DNA of 61,943 bases from PWHG01 sp964406935 (GTDB taxonomy: Bacteria > Patescibacteriota > Patescibacteriia > Patescibacteriales > UBA12465). The translations under genes were made by a program, and so were the position numbers. How positions within the stretch are numbered: position 1 is the first letter of the stretch; each line of letters opens with the position of its first letter. Where the stretch lies: NCBI GenBank assembly GCA_964406935.1, contig CAYOTM010000003.1:1-61943 (forward strand). The letters are read 5' to 3'. Under the pieces are notes generated by a model. The model ran no database searches. It saw nothing but the letters and a program-made list of their open reading frames with translations, and was not told the origin of the DNA. This document shows positions 27,201 to 36,109 of the stretch, piece by piece.

Positions 27201-30126
27201 TTGTTTTGATGCCAAAACTAGTGCTTGTCGCGGAGGTAGCGGTCAAATAATTAGCAGTGATCCGAGTGATCCTAATTTTGGTTCTTGTGCTTATTATGAT
27301 TGCGATGCAGCTGATCCTGGAACTTGCGCGATTGATGCGCCGACCCCAACTGGTGATTATTTTAGTCAAGCAGCTTGTGAATCAGGTTGTCCTAGTAATT
27401 ATAGTGAAGCTTTTTGTAATCAATTTTCTTATGATAAAATTTCTTGTGATAATTATAGCTTCTGTTGTTATAATTTTGCCACGGAAGTTTGTAGTAAAAA
27501 TGATCCAATAGTGGGTGGTGATGATAATGGTTATTGTCCTTTTTATAACTGTCAAACAGCTGAACCAACTTTATGTGATGCTAACCCACTTTTAGAAGGG
27601 ACTTATAATAGTCTTTCAGCTTGTGATCTTGGTTGTGCTAGTTCTAGCGGTTTAGGATTAAGTTGTTTTAATCGCAAAAGTTTAACTTGCCAGGCCAGTT
27701 TATGTGGTTTTCCTTTTTCTTGCTTACAAGAAGATGGTTCGACTATTACTAGCTTAGATACACCACCAGATTGTGGAACTTGTTGTTGTAGTATGGCTGA
27801 TCCAATTGCTTCTTGTAATTTAGGAATTCCAAATACCTCTTTAGTTTGTCAGCCTAATCAATCTCCTTGTACTGGTGATAATCGAGGTCTGTGTTGTGGC
27901 TGCACCCAGGACGCGGATTGTGGAGACGAGGCATTCTTAGGTTGTGGTTATGACACATGTTGTCGAGCTCGACCATCTGTTTTATCTGATCAGGTGCTTC
28001 CACCTACTGGGGCGGTTAATGTTTGTCGTAATGCGATGTTAACTATTCCTTTTGATCAGAGAATGGACGCCGGTTCTTTTGGCGGTAATGTAATGTTATT
28101 AGAAGAACACGATAGTGGTCCTTGTCCAACTGGCACTTTTATTTTTACAGAAAATTTACCTCAAAAATCTAATTTCTTAACTCGCTTCTTGGTCCAAGTT
28201 AAATCTTTATGGAATCGTTATTTTTATAGCCCCGCTTTAGATACTGCTTTAGCTTTAACACCTGATAGTAGCAAATTATATTGTTTAGTCCCTGGAGTAG
28301 CTCAGTATGAAAATTTAGTTGACTCCAGTATTTTATATTATTATCCTCGTCGTTTATTTAAAGATAATACTAATTATTTCTTTATTGTTAAGGGCTATGA
28401 GTCGGCTGAAAATCAATCTTTAGGCGTACTTAGTTATTGGGGAATAGCGATGAATGGACCAGGGCTATTAGTTAATGGTTCATTTGTTCCTAGTGATAGT
28501 TATCAATTTAATCAAGTTACTTATTCTAAAGCTTATATTACTTCTTTTAAGACGATGTCTGATCAAGCAACTAACTCTGGTGTTTGTACGGTTGATTATG
28601 CCTCGGTTACGCCCCCTTCCTATTTATTTAATACTTCAGAAAATGATTTAAACGAAAATGATGCCAATCCTGGTGATTCTACTTTTGATACGGTGCGAAA
28701 TAAAGATAAATTATTTACAGCTAAGGCTTATAGTTTTGATGGGCAAGCAATTACTCCAACTACGGGTTATTATTGGGAGTGGGATTTTGAATTAGAAAAA
28801 ACTGGTGTGGCCGATATTGATCCAGTGGTTGGCTTAAAAAATAATCAAGCGTTTCTTTCCGTGATTGACGGCGTTCAAGATGATAGCACTTTTTTACGGG
28901 CGACTGTTAAGATGGATCGTTTCAGCGTTGGTTCCGCTTGTAATTCTGCCAGCAGTTGTGTTTGTGATAGTTTAAATAACTGTTCTAGTAATTGTTGTAA
29001 CTTTGACTTTACTGGTGATGGTACAATTGCCCGCTCTAATATTAATGTTTTTATTTGTCGTAATCCCTGGCCAGCGGTTAATCCTGATTATTCCTGGAGC
29101 CCTTGGGTGGATCTTTATAATTATAAATTTTATTATTGTCGAGATGATGGTGGGCCAACCTTAGCTGATGATTTGCCAGCCATTATTGATCCGGCTGTTA
29201 TTCAAGGAGCTAGTAATTCAATTTGTAGTGTCAGCGGGGCTAGTTGTAGTAATTTAGGAGGGCCTTGTGGTCCTGATAATTCAGGGATATGTATTTGGAA
29301 CGTTTTGAGAGAATCATATTTTTTCCGGCAAACAACGCCGAGCGCTGGTCAAATTACTGAGGCTATTAATCAGGCGGTCGGTAATACAATTTTATTAAAG
29401 TGGGAAGGGAATTCTGATTTAATTTATAATTCTAACCCAGCTTTTATGGGAACCTATCGGATTTACTATTCTCAAGCTAATGCTGGAAGTTTTTCTTATA
29501 TTGAAATTAAACCAAGTGATCCAGTTGATCCTGACAGCGGCTTAAGCACTCAAGCTTGCACCCCAGTTAATCCTAGCGCTGGTCAAAACTATACTTGTCA
29601 GAGAATAGTTAGAGACTTAGAGAATAATAAAAGCTATATTTTTAGAGTATCAGCAGTTTCTCGAACTAAAACTGAAACTTTTTTTCGTAATCAAAAAACT
29701 GTGACTCCAACTGATCAAGTGCCCCCAAGCGTGCCTAGCGGTTGTAGCTTTTCATTAATAACTAATGATAATACTATTAAATTTACCTGCTCTATCGTTT
29801 CTGCTGATACTAAAACTTTACGCTTATACCATGGAGTATCACCAAATTTATACGGGCAATCGTTTGATTTCGCGGTTGATGAAGTGCCGTTTTCAGTATC
29901 AGTAGATGCATTCTTATTTAAAGAAGGAACTAATTATTTTACAGTTTCAGCTTTAGATGGGGCAGGCAATGAAAGTGCTAAGTCAAATATGATGAATGCC
30001 ACCATTCAATTTTTTCAATGTTATTGTGAAGGGGGCGAGGAATGTCAAACTTGTGGTCAATTTAATAATATATCAACTTGTGAAAATAATGACGATTCTT
30101 ACAGCTGTGTTTGGTCGACCCAGTAA
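24253..30126 (+). CDS. Giant Cys-rich surface protein with VirB2/TrbC-like pilin segment, IPT/TIG and Fn3-like domains
   Basis: This 1957-residue protein has the same N-terminus as its upstream neighbour: signal peptide to ALAQ, then a two-helix pilin-like segment at about 45-125. After a Cys-rich linker come about four IPT/TIG-type domains (about 250-665; for example SFEPSQGTIGQYITIYGSGF). A very Cys-rich zone follows (about 667-1240), with repeated C-x-x-D-x-D-C-like spacing that suggests many disulfides. Then come a Big_5-like domain (about 1240-1350), Fn3-like segments (about 1690-1930) and a short Cys-rich tail. It begins 32 bp after its paralogue. An adhesin or attachment role is inferred from the domains and is not shown by the sequence. 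Confidence 0.82.
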   Translation: MKRPNYFYLIFFSLLLGALTLFLVNTSALAQVSDVYGLDSPPVTGMETADDLDLKDAISRAISFVLGFLGLIAVVVVMYAGFLWMTSGGAVERIDRAKRMLKNGLIGLLIIIFSWAIVTLVINTAINFPGIGSGVVCQDGDTKPCGCGGVRYCFDGAWGVCEGSDCSTLPPGTGGSSCDANPLTPECDIDNDACDPSWYCDGASCTCKALGSIGSPCSSDPLGSCVPDNNLCGQYLTCSDACVCEGGPVILDIIPVGGFCSNNINTPCLSNDDCGAGTCDTTTPNGAIDNFITIFGLNFGDYQSGVSQVLFFNNSLPGGVPGNLPSDINPTCSNHWTDTQIIIAIPAGVDLGPIVVKTADGQEDSSNAGPGPVLVDFQPNNIARPGLCEIDPQSGVADDLINYQGINLFNGEAYFGSYTQNIKAADSNFNDSQGITGSASVPYIGAGQASTFVAGTIAGFLQKSNYLYFTKNQEPQATPFISSFEPSQGTIGQYITIYGSGFGDFKGNSSVYLGGNEVNYTFPEVCANSVWDNNKIIVKVPEGIANGDYTINLNIGSLTISSEQLNPDKFTVNTSLPLPPSLCRVSPIRGQADYSVKLWGEYFGQTNSSAQAVFHVNKLFLGLIQKDGTADLLEAKVPVGAITGPLKVVNTSNLLASNNFNFEIGPCQTDADCGLDICCPAGTFKANRCETTLNDCSLDIPSSVFEWSFSTGFSGDGGNGVGTDSCEGLAHLLGACQVDEFCPNSPGLCSISPFGQAISSCDSSCNSISDCVGNQCTFVSSLDKCNLNGSTCSADQPFTYELGGGTYETTRSCQLFSGQGHWYIPIKTSCPSGWINIGYGCRSIENCNACIAGFSCADLGSGGTCVSSKLCSASATCVNDECLRNQSFCECCCEIGQSESDCCYPLQCEGTCGSDLADDGVGLGRCSGCTTYVGGVIDQALSNSACNCPGFSGKYCDTNIGSGVCVDCSNLGEDDCRANSDQCCFDAKTSACRGGSGQIISSDPSDPNFGSCAYYDCDAADPGTCAIDAPTPTGDYFSQAACESGCPSNYSEAFCNQFSYDKISCDNYSFCCYNFATEVCSKNDPIVGGDDNGYCPFYNCQTAEPTLCDANPLLEGTYNSLSACDLGCASSSGLGLSCFNRKSLTCQASLCGFPFSCLQEDGSTITSLDTPPDCGTCCCSMADPIASCNLGIPNTSLVCQPNQSPCTGDNRGLCCGCTQDADCGDEAFLGCGYDTCCRARPSVLSDQVLPPTGAVNVCRNAMLTIPFDQRMDAGSFGGNVMLLEEHDSGPCPTGTFIFTENLPQKSNFLTRFLVQVKSLWNRYFYSPALDTALALTPDSSKLYCLVPGVAQYENLVDSSILYYYPRRLFKDNTNYFFIVKGYESAENQSLGVLSYWGIAMNGPGLLVNGSFVPSDSYQFNQVTYSKAYITSFKTMSDQATNSGVCTVDYASVTPPSYLFNTSENDLNENDANPGDSTFDTVRNKDKLFTAKAYSFDGQAITPTTGYYWEWDFELEKTGVADIDPVVGLKNNQAFLSVIDGVQDDSTFLRATVKMDRFSVGSACNSASSCVCDSLNNCSSNCCNFDFTGDGTIARSNINVFICRNPWPAVNPDYSWSPWVDLYNYKFYYCRDDGGPTLADDLPAIIDPAVIQGASNSICSVSGASCSNLGGPCGPDNSGICIWNVLRESYFFRQTTPSAGQITEAINQAVGNTILLKWEGNSDLIYNSNPAFMGTYRIYYSQANAGSFSYIEIKPSDPVDPDSGLSTQACTPVNPSAGQNYTCQRIVRDLENNKSYIFRVSAVSRTKTETFFRNQKTVTPTDQVPPSVPSGCSFSLITNDNTIKFTCSIVSADTKTLRLYHGVSPNLYGQSFDFAVDEVPFSVSVDAFLFKEGTNYFTVSALDGAGNESAKSNMMNATIQFFQCYCEGGEECQTCGQFNNISTCENNDDSYSCVWSTQ

Positions 30127-30187
30127 TAAACTAGTCGCTTGTTAATTGTTTCTAGTGAATCAACCTTAAATAATTTATTATATTTGT

Positions 30188-33100
30188 ATGTTTAAAAAAC
30201 TATCATTTAGACTAGCTACTTATTTAGCAGCTTTTGTTATTATTAGTCTAATTGTTTTTTTAGAATTTAAAAGCATTGAAGCTCAAACCCCTCCAGCAAT
30301 TCCTATGGCGACTGATGAGCGAGACGCCATCGCGGTGCGTGTATTGCCTAATCCAAACAATTATAGCGTTACTTACTGGTATAATAGTCAAGGATTTTCT
30401 GGCTCTCCCCAGTCTTTAGTGGTTGATGGCTATCAGGCTATTCGTGATGGTCGCACTATTTATGTTAATGCCGCTAACATCGCTGGCAATAATTTATATA
30501 CTAATATTTATTTAATTTCTCACAATCAAGATCCTGATACAAAAACCATTGATATTTTAGGAAGAATTATTAATCATTGGAAATTCAACAGCAATTTAAC
30601 TGACGCTGGAAAATGTTCAATCGCTACTAAATATTGTCAATCTAATAATGATTGTGACGACGGAACGGTTTGTCAAGAAATTGGTGATTCACTTTCAATG
30701 TGTCGAGATGCCAAGCAAATTAGTTGTTTAACTGATGCTGAGTGTCCCGGTGGTTTATTTTGTGATAGTGTTAAAGCTAAAGTTACTCGTGATGTTCAAC
30801 GTTTAGGTGCTTTAAGCGATATTAGGGCGTCCCTTACTAGATATCAATCAGCTAACGGTACTTATCCAATTTTAGGAGCGGGCACTTATATTAGTCATAA
30901 TTCTGTTTCTACTTGGCCGAGTTGGCGCAATGTTTTTCTTTCACAGTTAGGATTAAATCCTAATTTAATTGATCCAATTAATATTTTAGGACCCTGTCCT
31001 GATCATGACTTAACTACTTGTTGGAATGAAACAACCGGCACCTTTGCTGATCCGATTAATAATAATCAATTAAATATGCCGGGCGGCAGCTACGCCATCG
31101 CTTATTCTAGTGATCCTAACGGTTCTAATTATTTTCTCTGTTCAGTTTTAGAAAGTCATATGTTAGGTTATAATACTCCCGAGGGTGCCATGTCGAACCA
31201 AGCCTGTGTAACCGGTGGCACTGGTTATACCGGTATTGCTACTGGCAATCAACCACCCCAATTAGTTTCTTATTATCTTCAGGGAGAGTCGGGTCAAGAA
31301 TTTAGTGGATTTTTTCGAGTAATGGATCCTGAAAATAATCCTTTAAGCTGGGTCCTAGATACTGATGCCACTTCTTGGCCCGGTTGGAGTTTAGCCCCAA
31401 CTTTACAAGACACAGGCAATCCCAACCAGAAAAGAGTTTACGCCTCTAGAGCGGGGAATGCTGGTAGTTATCTCGTAACCTTAAAAGTGAGTGATTCTTT
31501 GGGGGCTAACATATCAACCACCGTTCCTATAATTATTGGTAATCCAGCTCCGTTTATTGAAATGAGTGATATTGACTATTATCTAAATCCCATAAATCCT
31601 TTAGAATTTTCTTTTAATATTACTGATAATAATTTAAGTAATACCCCAACCAACGTTTATACCTTATCATCAATTAGTTCGCCTAACATTTTAGTCGATA
31701 GCCTTAAAACTCACAGTTATCTTGGTAATACCCTGACTGTTAATGTCAGCAAGCTAATACCCACTAGTTTAAAATTCTATCAAGATACTGTTTCTAGAGT
31801 AAATATTTTGGCCAGAGACACTATGTTAGCGCAATCTACTTTAGATTTTAAGATTAATTTAAAAATTACTCCGCCTCGCTTAGATTTTGTCTGTCCGCGG
31901 CAAATTAGAGCCGGATCTCAATATTTTTGTTTAATTGGGTCTGATCAGCAAGGTGATTTTAATATTCAATATTCTTCCAATACCCTGCCTAGTAACATTG
32001 CTCTTCATAAATTGCTCGAGACCGAAGAATTAATTGATTATTATAATTATGATTCTTCCAATATTTTTGTTGCTAATAAGAGTGGTTCTTATGTTTCCGA
32101 TTGGATTTTAACTGGTCAAGGCGCTGATAATAAAATTGGCGCTCATAATATTATTATTAAAGCTACTAATAATTATGGAGCGTCGACTACGCGTCAGTTT
32201 GTTTTAAATATTAATAATTATTGTGGCGACGGTGTAAAGCAAACCCCTAATACTGAGGGTCGTGGTGGTTTTTATAATGACGGCAATGAAGATTGTGATG
32301 GTAATTATGGAATCACCACTAATCCAGAAAGTAGTAGTATTAATCAACAATATGCTTGTAGTACCCCGGTTAATTCTAAAGTTATTTTTCCTATTTTAAC
32401 CGGTGATCATTGTATTTTTAAATCACCTTATAATGGGGGCGGCTACTGTGGTGATGGTTTATGTCAAGCAACTTTTGAAAATTCTCTTACGTGTCCTGTA
32501 GATTGTGGTGGCATAGGAATAAATCCACCTGTCTGCGGTAATGGGATAGTAGATGCTAATGAGCAAGATACTAATGAGCAATGCGAAATAATTAATAATC
32601 AAATTAACCCCACCCCCAACTGTGTTGATGTTCCTGGCGCTAATTATAATAGTGGTAGTTTGTTGTGTCAAAATTGTCAATATAATTATAGTGCCTGTAC
32701 CTGTCAACTTGGTTATTATGATTGCGATTATTCTATCGGTTGTGAATCAACTACAGCGTGTCCCACCTGTGTTACTTCTTGTGATGATAAGGCTGGTTTA
32801 GCTGCGGTTAATGATGGCTTGAATTGTGGTTATGATTTAAGTCGAGGGACAAACTGTGGCACTATTGATTGTCCATCTTGTAATCCCAGTCAAGTTTGCG
32901 CTAAAGGTTATCCAGACACTGATTGTTCTATAATTAATTCTACTGACTGTCCCACGCCTGATAATAATAAGGGTTTTTGTACTTTTGATAATGGGTGTAG
33001 CATGGTGGTTGATGCTCCAAATATTTTTGAAAGGGGCAGAATGTTTTGTATGTCTACCCATGACGCAATTACTATTTGTCCTAATACATCAGAAAAACAA

Positions 33101-33439
33101 GTTTATGAGAAGGTTTATAATATTAATAATGTTTGCTATGTTAGTAATAGCGACTGTTCAAATTTTGCTTCTCCCGGTATCCACTACAAAGTTTCTATTA
33201 ATGAGAATAATGGCAATCTTATAAATTATTGGGCGACTTATATGGGCAGCAACTTTGCTGTCAGTAGTTGTTCGGGGGGCTCTGGTGATGTGCCACCACC
33301 ATCAGATTACGAGTGTTGTTGTAAGACCCAGCCTTGTGATCCGAAATGTAACTCATATTTAGATCAACCTACTTGTACGGCCAATAAAGATGAAAACTGC
33401 TCTTGGATTATTTCTGGTAGCGCCCCATGTTATCAATAG
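30188..33439 (+). CDS. Giant secreted Cys-rich protein with an internal pseudopilin-like domain
   Basis: The 1083-residue protein has an N-terminal hydrophobic segment (about 10-28) that may be a signal peptide or anchor. A Cys-rich module (about 143-193) precedes a stretch at about 199-325 that resembles the globular part of GspG-type pseudopilins: RDVQRLGALSDIRASLTRYQ, GTYP, then SYAIAY and an LES end. Cadherin/Ig-like beta domains follow (about 355-690). Then come repeats of the form CGDG...EDCDG and CGNGIVD...EQCE, typical of DUF4215/Myxococcus-type Cys-rich modules. The C-terminus is again Cys-rich. No prepilin GFTLIE-type leader is present. It continues the surface-protein block, 62 bp after the previous gene. 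Confidence 0.78.
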   Translation: MFKKLSFRLATYLAAFVIISLIVFLEFKSIEAQTPPAIPMATDERDAIAVRVLPNPNNYSVTYWYNSQGFSGSPQSLVVDGYQAIRDGRTIYVNAANIAGNNLYTNIYLISHNQDPDTKTIDILGRIINHWKFNSNLTDAGKCSIATKYCQSNNDCDDGTVCQEIGDSLSMCRDAKQISCLTDAECPGGLFCDSVKAKVTRDVQRLGALSDIRASLTRYQSANGTYPILGAGTYISHNSVSTWPSWRNVFLSQLGLNPNLIDPINILGPCPDHDLTTCWNETTGTFADPINNNQLNMPGGSYAIAYSSDPNGSNYFLCSVLESHMLGYNTPEGAMSNQACVTGGTGYTGIATGNQPPQLVSYYLQGESGQEFSGFFRVMDPENNPLSWVLDTDATSWPGWSLAPTLQDTGNPNQKRVYASRAGNAGSYLVTLKVSDSLGANISTTVPIIIGNPAPFIEMSDIDYYLNPINPLEFSFNITDNNLSNTPTNVYTLSSISSPNILVDSLKTHSYLGNTLTVNVSKLIPTSLKFYQDTVSRVNILARDTMLAQSTLDFKINLKITPPRLDFVCPRQIRAGSQYFCLIGSDQQGDFNIQYSSNTLPSNIALHKLLETEELIDYYNYDSSNIFVANKSGSYVSDWILTGQGADNKIGAHNIIIKATNNYGASTTRQFVLNINNYCGDGVKQTPNTEGRGGFYNDGNEDCDGNYGITTNPESSSINQQYACSTPVNSKVIFPILTGDHCIFKSPYNGGGYCGDGLCQATFENSLTCPVDCGGIGINPPVCGNGIVDANEQDTNEQCEIINNQINPTPNCVDVPGANYNSGSLLCQNCQYNYSACTCQLGYYDCDYSIGCESTTACPTCVTSCDDKAGLAAVNDGLNCGYDLSRGTNCGTIDCPSCNPSQVCAKGYPDTDCSIINSTDCPTPDNNKGFCTFDNGCSMVVDAPNIFERGRMFCMSTHDAITICPNTSEKQVYEKVYNINNVCYVSNSDCSNFASPGIHYKVSINENNGNLINYWATYMGSNFAVSSCSGGSGDVPPPSDYECCCKTQPCDPKCNSYLDQPTCTANKDENCSWIISGSAPCYQ

Positions 33440-33460
33440 TCAATAAACTAACATAACTCT

Positions 33461-33787
33461 ATGAAATCATTAAATGATCCTCAAACTAAAAAAGTATTTA
33501 TAATTGTTTTAAGTATTGTTTTATTAATCAGTTTAATTTTAATTGTTGTTTTTTTCATCCCTAAAAAATCTTTCGCCCCCCAAATTCCTAGTTCATCGCC
33601 TGGCAGTGAAGAACCAATTATTATCCCCCTAGAATATCTTAGCCCAGAGGAGCTCGATCAATTAGGAGTTGATTCTACTATTCAAGCTCAAATAATCAGT
33701 CGTGATCCACTAATCTATAAGATTATTAATTCCGAAGAAGATATTGTGACCGATATTCGTCCTTTAATGCAGCCCCTTCGGGAATAA
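33461..33787 (+). CDS. Small single-pass membrane protein of unknown function
   Basis: The 108-residue protein has one membrane helix (about 11-33) and an extracytoplasmic tail. The tail contains a proline/serine linker (SSSPGSEEP) and an acidic, probably helical C-terminus. I recognise no family. It lies 22 bp after the giant Cys-rich gene, so it is probably in the same transcript and could be an accessory of that protein. Confidence 0.65.
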   Translation: MKSLNDPQTKKVFIIVLSIVLLISLILIVVFFIPKKSFAPQIPSSSPGSEEPIIIPLEYLSPEELDQLGVDSTIQAQIISRDPLIYKIINSEEDIVTDIRPLMQPLRE

Positions 33788-33864
33788 TTTTAATAAATAT
33801 TTAATAAATTTACTTTTAATTTATAAATAATCGTCCCTTTGTTGGCCGAATAATTAAAAAATAT

Positions 33865-34977
33865 ATGTTTGATAATTTATCTAAATCAGAGCAGACTAAA
33901 AAAAATGAAACAGTTGATGATATTTTTGCTGATACCGATCAAGGAGATTTGCCAAATGATGCCACTAAGATGGTCACTCAGCAACCTAATTCTTCAGCTC
34001 CCACTATGAAATCTATGCCTACTATGAAATTATCTTCAGAGGCTGAAAAATTAGATCCGCAAATTGCTAACGACCCCCTAATGGCTGATGAAGAGGAGGT
34101 TAGAGCTGGTGGTTCTAATAAAATAATGAAACCTCTAATTATCGTGTTAATAGTAGTTTTGCTGGCCGGTGGTGCTTATTTTGCTTTAAGATTTTTTGGC
34201 GTCCTTGATCAATTTTCAGAATCAACGCCCGCTACGCCCATCGTGACCGATAGTAATCAAAATTTAGATGATTTTGATGACATATTAGATTCCCCTGAAT
34301 TTATTGACCCCTTTTTATTACTTGACGATGAAGAAGATCTGGAGGATGTGGTTATCTTGCCAGATATTATTGATGAGGATGAATATATTGAACCCTTAGA
34401 TCCAGCCGAAATTAAAATTTCTTGGCGGGATGTTCCCTTGTTAGATAGTGATAACGATGGTTTAAGTGATATTACTGAGGAGTTGATTGGGGCTGATCCT
34501 TTTAGCGCTGATACTGATGGCGATGGCTATAGTGATTATCAAGAGCTAATGAATGGTTATAATCCTTTAGATGAGGGGACTTTGCCCCCTAATTTTTCTG
34601 TGCTAAACTTTACTGACAGTGGTTTATCATTTTTTTATTCACCTACTTGGTCAGTTAATCGTCTAAATGACAATACTTGGCAACTAAAATCACCAATTGA
34701 TCAAACTAGTGTAAAAATTACTCGTGAGCAAAACCAATTGCCAGATATTTTCACTTGGTATGCCTCCACTTTTTCTGACCTTAATCCAGTGACCAGTGAT
34801 CGTTTAGTTTATAATTCGCAATTAGGAGCGGGAATTGTGACAGTTGATGGTTTTAATTTAATGTTTGCCTCAGCTGATAATAACTATATTTTAAGATTAT
34901 TTTTAGAAATTGATAATAATGATATAAACCACAGCGGACCGCTGGCTTTATTTATCAATACATTATCTCAACAATAA
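33865..34977 (+). CDS. Membrane protein with calcium-binding TSP3/EF-hand-like repeats
   Basis: The 370-residue protein has a long charged cytoplasmic N-terminus, one membrane helix (about 92-112) and an acidic extracellular stretch. A pair of calcium-binding repeats follows at about 193-232 (DSDNDGLSD, then DTDGDGYSDYQE), which matches the thrombospondin type-3/EF-hand-like pattern. The C-terminal domain (about 245-370; SGLSFFYSPTWSV) resembles the PsbP-like 'FSFxYP' domains often seen in CPR exported proteins. The next gene, 7 bp downstream, has the same layout and is clearly a paralogue. A calcium-stabilised surface linker is a reasonable inference. Confidence 0.75.
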   Translation: MFDNLSKSEQTKKNETVDDIFADTDQGDLPNDATKMVTQQPNSSAPTMKSMPTMKLSSEAEKLDPQIANDPLMADEEEVRAGGSNKIMKPLIIVLIVVLLAGGAYFALRFFGVLDQFSESTPATPIVTDSNQNLDDFDDILDSPEFIDPFLLLDDEEDLEDVVILPDIIDEDEYIEPLDPAEIKISWRDVPLLDSDNDGLSDITEELIGADPFSADTDGDGYSDYQELMNGYNPLDEGTLPPNFSVLNFTDSGLSFFYSPTWSVNRLNDNTWQLKSPIDQTSVKITREQNQLPDIFTWYASTFSDLNPVTSDRLVYNSQLGAGIVTVDGFNLMFASADNNYILRLFLEIDNNDINHSGPLALFINTLSQQ

Positions 34978-34983
34978 ATTATT

Positions 34984-36009
34984 ATGAAAATAATCAATAG
35001 GAACAAAGAAGAAGCGGAAATAACCAATCAACCACCGATTGAGCCCCAGCCTAATTTAGATCAAGAAATAATTATTCATGTTATGCCCAGTCAATCATCT
35101 TTGAGTGGGGTAACTTATGATAATGAAAGCGTTAAACAGGGAGGCGGACAAACTAGCACCAAAAAAATTGGTTTAGTCATTTTTATTTCCGGAGGATTGA
35201 TTATTATCGCTTTGTTATATTTTGGTTATCGTTACTTAATTGCTCCCTCTTTAGAAATTCCTGATCAGCCGACCTCTCCAATTACTGCCGTTACTCCCCA
35301 GCCAACTCAACCAGTTACCCCCGCTCCTTCTGAAGATCCTATTATTATTGATATTCCTGAAGATCCTATTATTATTGATATTCCTGAAGATTCTGAAGTT
35401 CCGATTATTGAGGAAGACCCCTTTATTAATCCCCCTGAAGAAGATCCCGGAGTTTCTTTGTTGACGGTTTCTTTTGTTGATCGTGATAATGACGGCCTCA
35501 GTGATTTAGCTGAAGAATTTCTTGGGGCCGACCCCCTTAATGCAGATACCGATGGTGACGGCTACCCTGATTTAGAAGAAATTAACAATGATTATAATCC
35601 TTTGGGTGAGGGTCGACTGTCTGAAGATTTTCCAGCTATTAAGTATCAATCTACTAATTTAAGCTTTTTATATCCGCTTGACTGGGAAATTCAAACAATT
35701 GATGATAATGTTTGGTTAATGTCATCACCCGATGGTTCAATGATTCAATTATCTCGTCGTGAAAATGAAAATCAGTTAAATGTCTTTTCTTGGTACGCTA
35801 ATGAGTTTGGCACTTCAGCGCCAATTCCCAGTAATCGAATTTTACAAGCAGGTCTAGGTGTCGGCGTTTTGAGTGAGGACGGCAAAATTGTTTACTTTAC
35901 CTCCCCTGACCTTAATTATATTTTAGTAATTTCTTATTTTGCTACTGATATCGACTTTAATCATTTTGGAGCCTTAGCTTTATTTTTAGACACTTTAAAT
36001 TATCAATAA
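34984..36009 (+). CDS. Paralogous membrane protein with calcium-binding TSP3/EF-hand-like repeats
   Basis: The 341-residue protein repeats the architecture of the gene before it: cytoplasmic N-terminus, one membrane helix (about 60-80), a proline- and acid-rich stalk, and calcium-binding repeats at about 163-200 (DRDNDGLSD, DTDGDGYPD). The C-terminal domain starts YQSTNLSFLYPLDWEI. The stalk contains a tandem DPIIIDIPE repeat encoded by a perfect 27-bp DNA duplication. Same-order duplication with moderate divergence points to an old tandem gene duplication. A bidirectional terminator follows. Confidence 0.75.
   Translation: MKIINRNKEEAEITNQPPIEPQPNLDQEIIIHVMPSQSSLSGVTYDNESVKQGGGQTSTKKIGLVIFISGGLIIIALLYFGYRYLIAPSLEIPDQPTSPITAVTPQPTQPVTPAPSEDPIIIDIPEDPIIIDIPEDSEVPIIEEDPFINPPEEDPGVSLLTVSFVDRDNDGLSDLAEEFLGADPLNADTDGDGYPDLEEINNDYNPLGEGRLSEDFPAIKYQSTNLSFLYPLDWEIQTIDDNVWLMSSPDGSMIQLSRRENENQLNVFSWYANEFGTSAPIPSNRILQAGLGVGVLSEDGKIVYFTSPDLNYILVISYFATDIDFNHFGALALFLDTLNYQ
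35332..35385 (+). repeat. Tandem 27-bp repeat, two perfect copies
   Basis: Copies lie at 35332-35358 and 35359-35385, each beginning GAAGATCCTATT. A partial third copy (GAAGAT) follows. They encode the stalk repeat EDPIIIDIP. Slippage could change the copy number and so the stalk length. Confidence 0.9.
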
Positions 36010-36050
36010 ATATAATTTAAAGAGTTGACGATAAATTAGAGTAATTGATA

Positions 36051-36084
36051 AAAAAATCACCTTCTGAATGTAGAGGTGATTTTT
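36051..36084. terminator. Bidirectional terminator between the surface-protein block and clpP
   Basis: An 11-bp stem AAAAATCACCT/AGGTGATTTTT with an 11-nt loop. The A-run and T-run allow termination on both strands. Confidence 0.85.
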
Positions 36085-36109
36085 ATTTAATATTAGATAA
36101 AATTTTTAT

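Noticed and set aside
26795..27511. Several overlapping ORFs on both strands inside the 1957-residue gene
   Set aside because: They follow from the TGT/GAT/AAT-rich codons of the Cys-rich zone. None has a start context or recognisable protein, while the main frame is continuous and has clear domains.
32837..33224. Minus-strand and alternative-frame ORFs near the end of the 1083-residue gene
   Set aside because: These are shadows of the low-complexity Cys-rich coding sequence.
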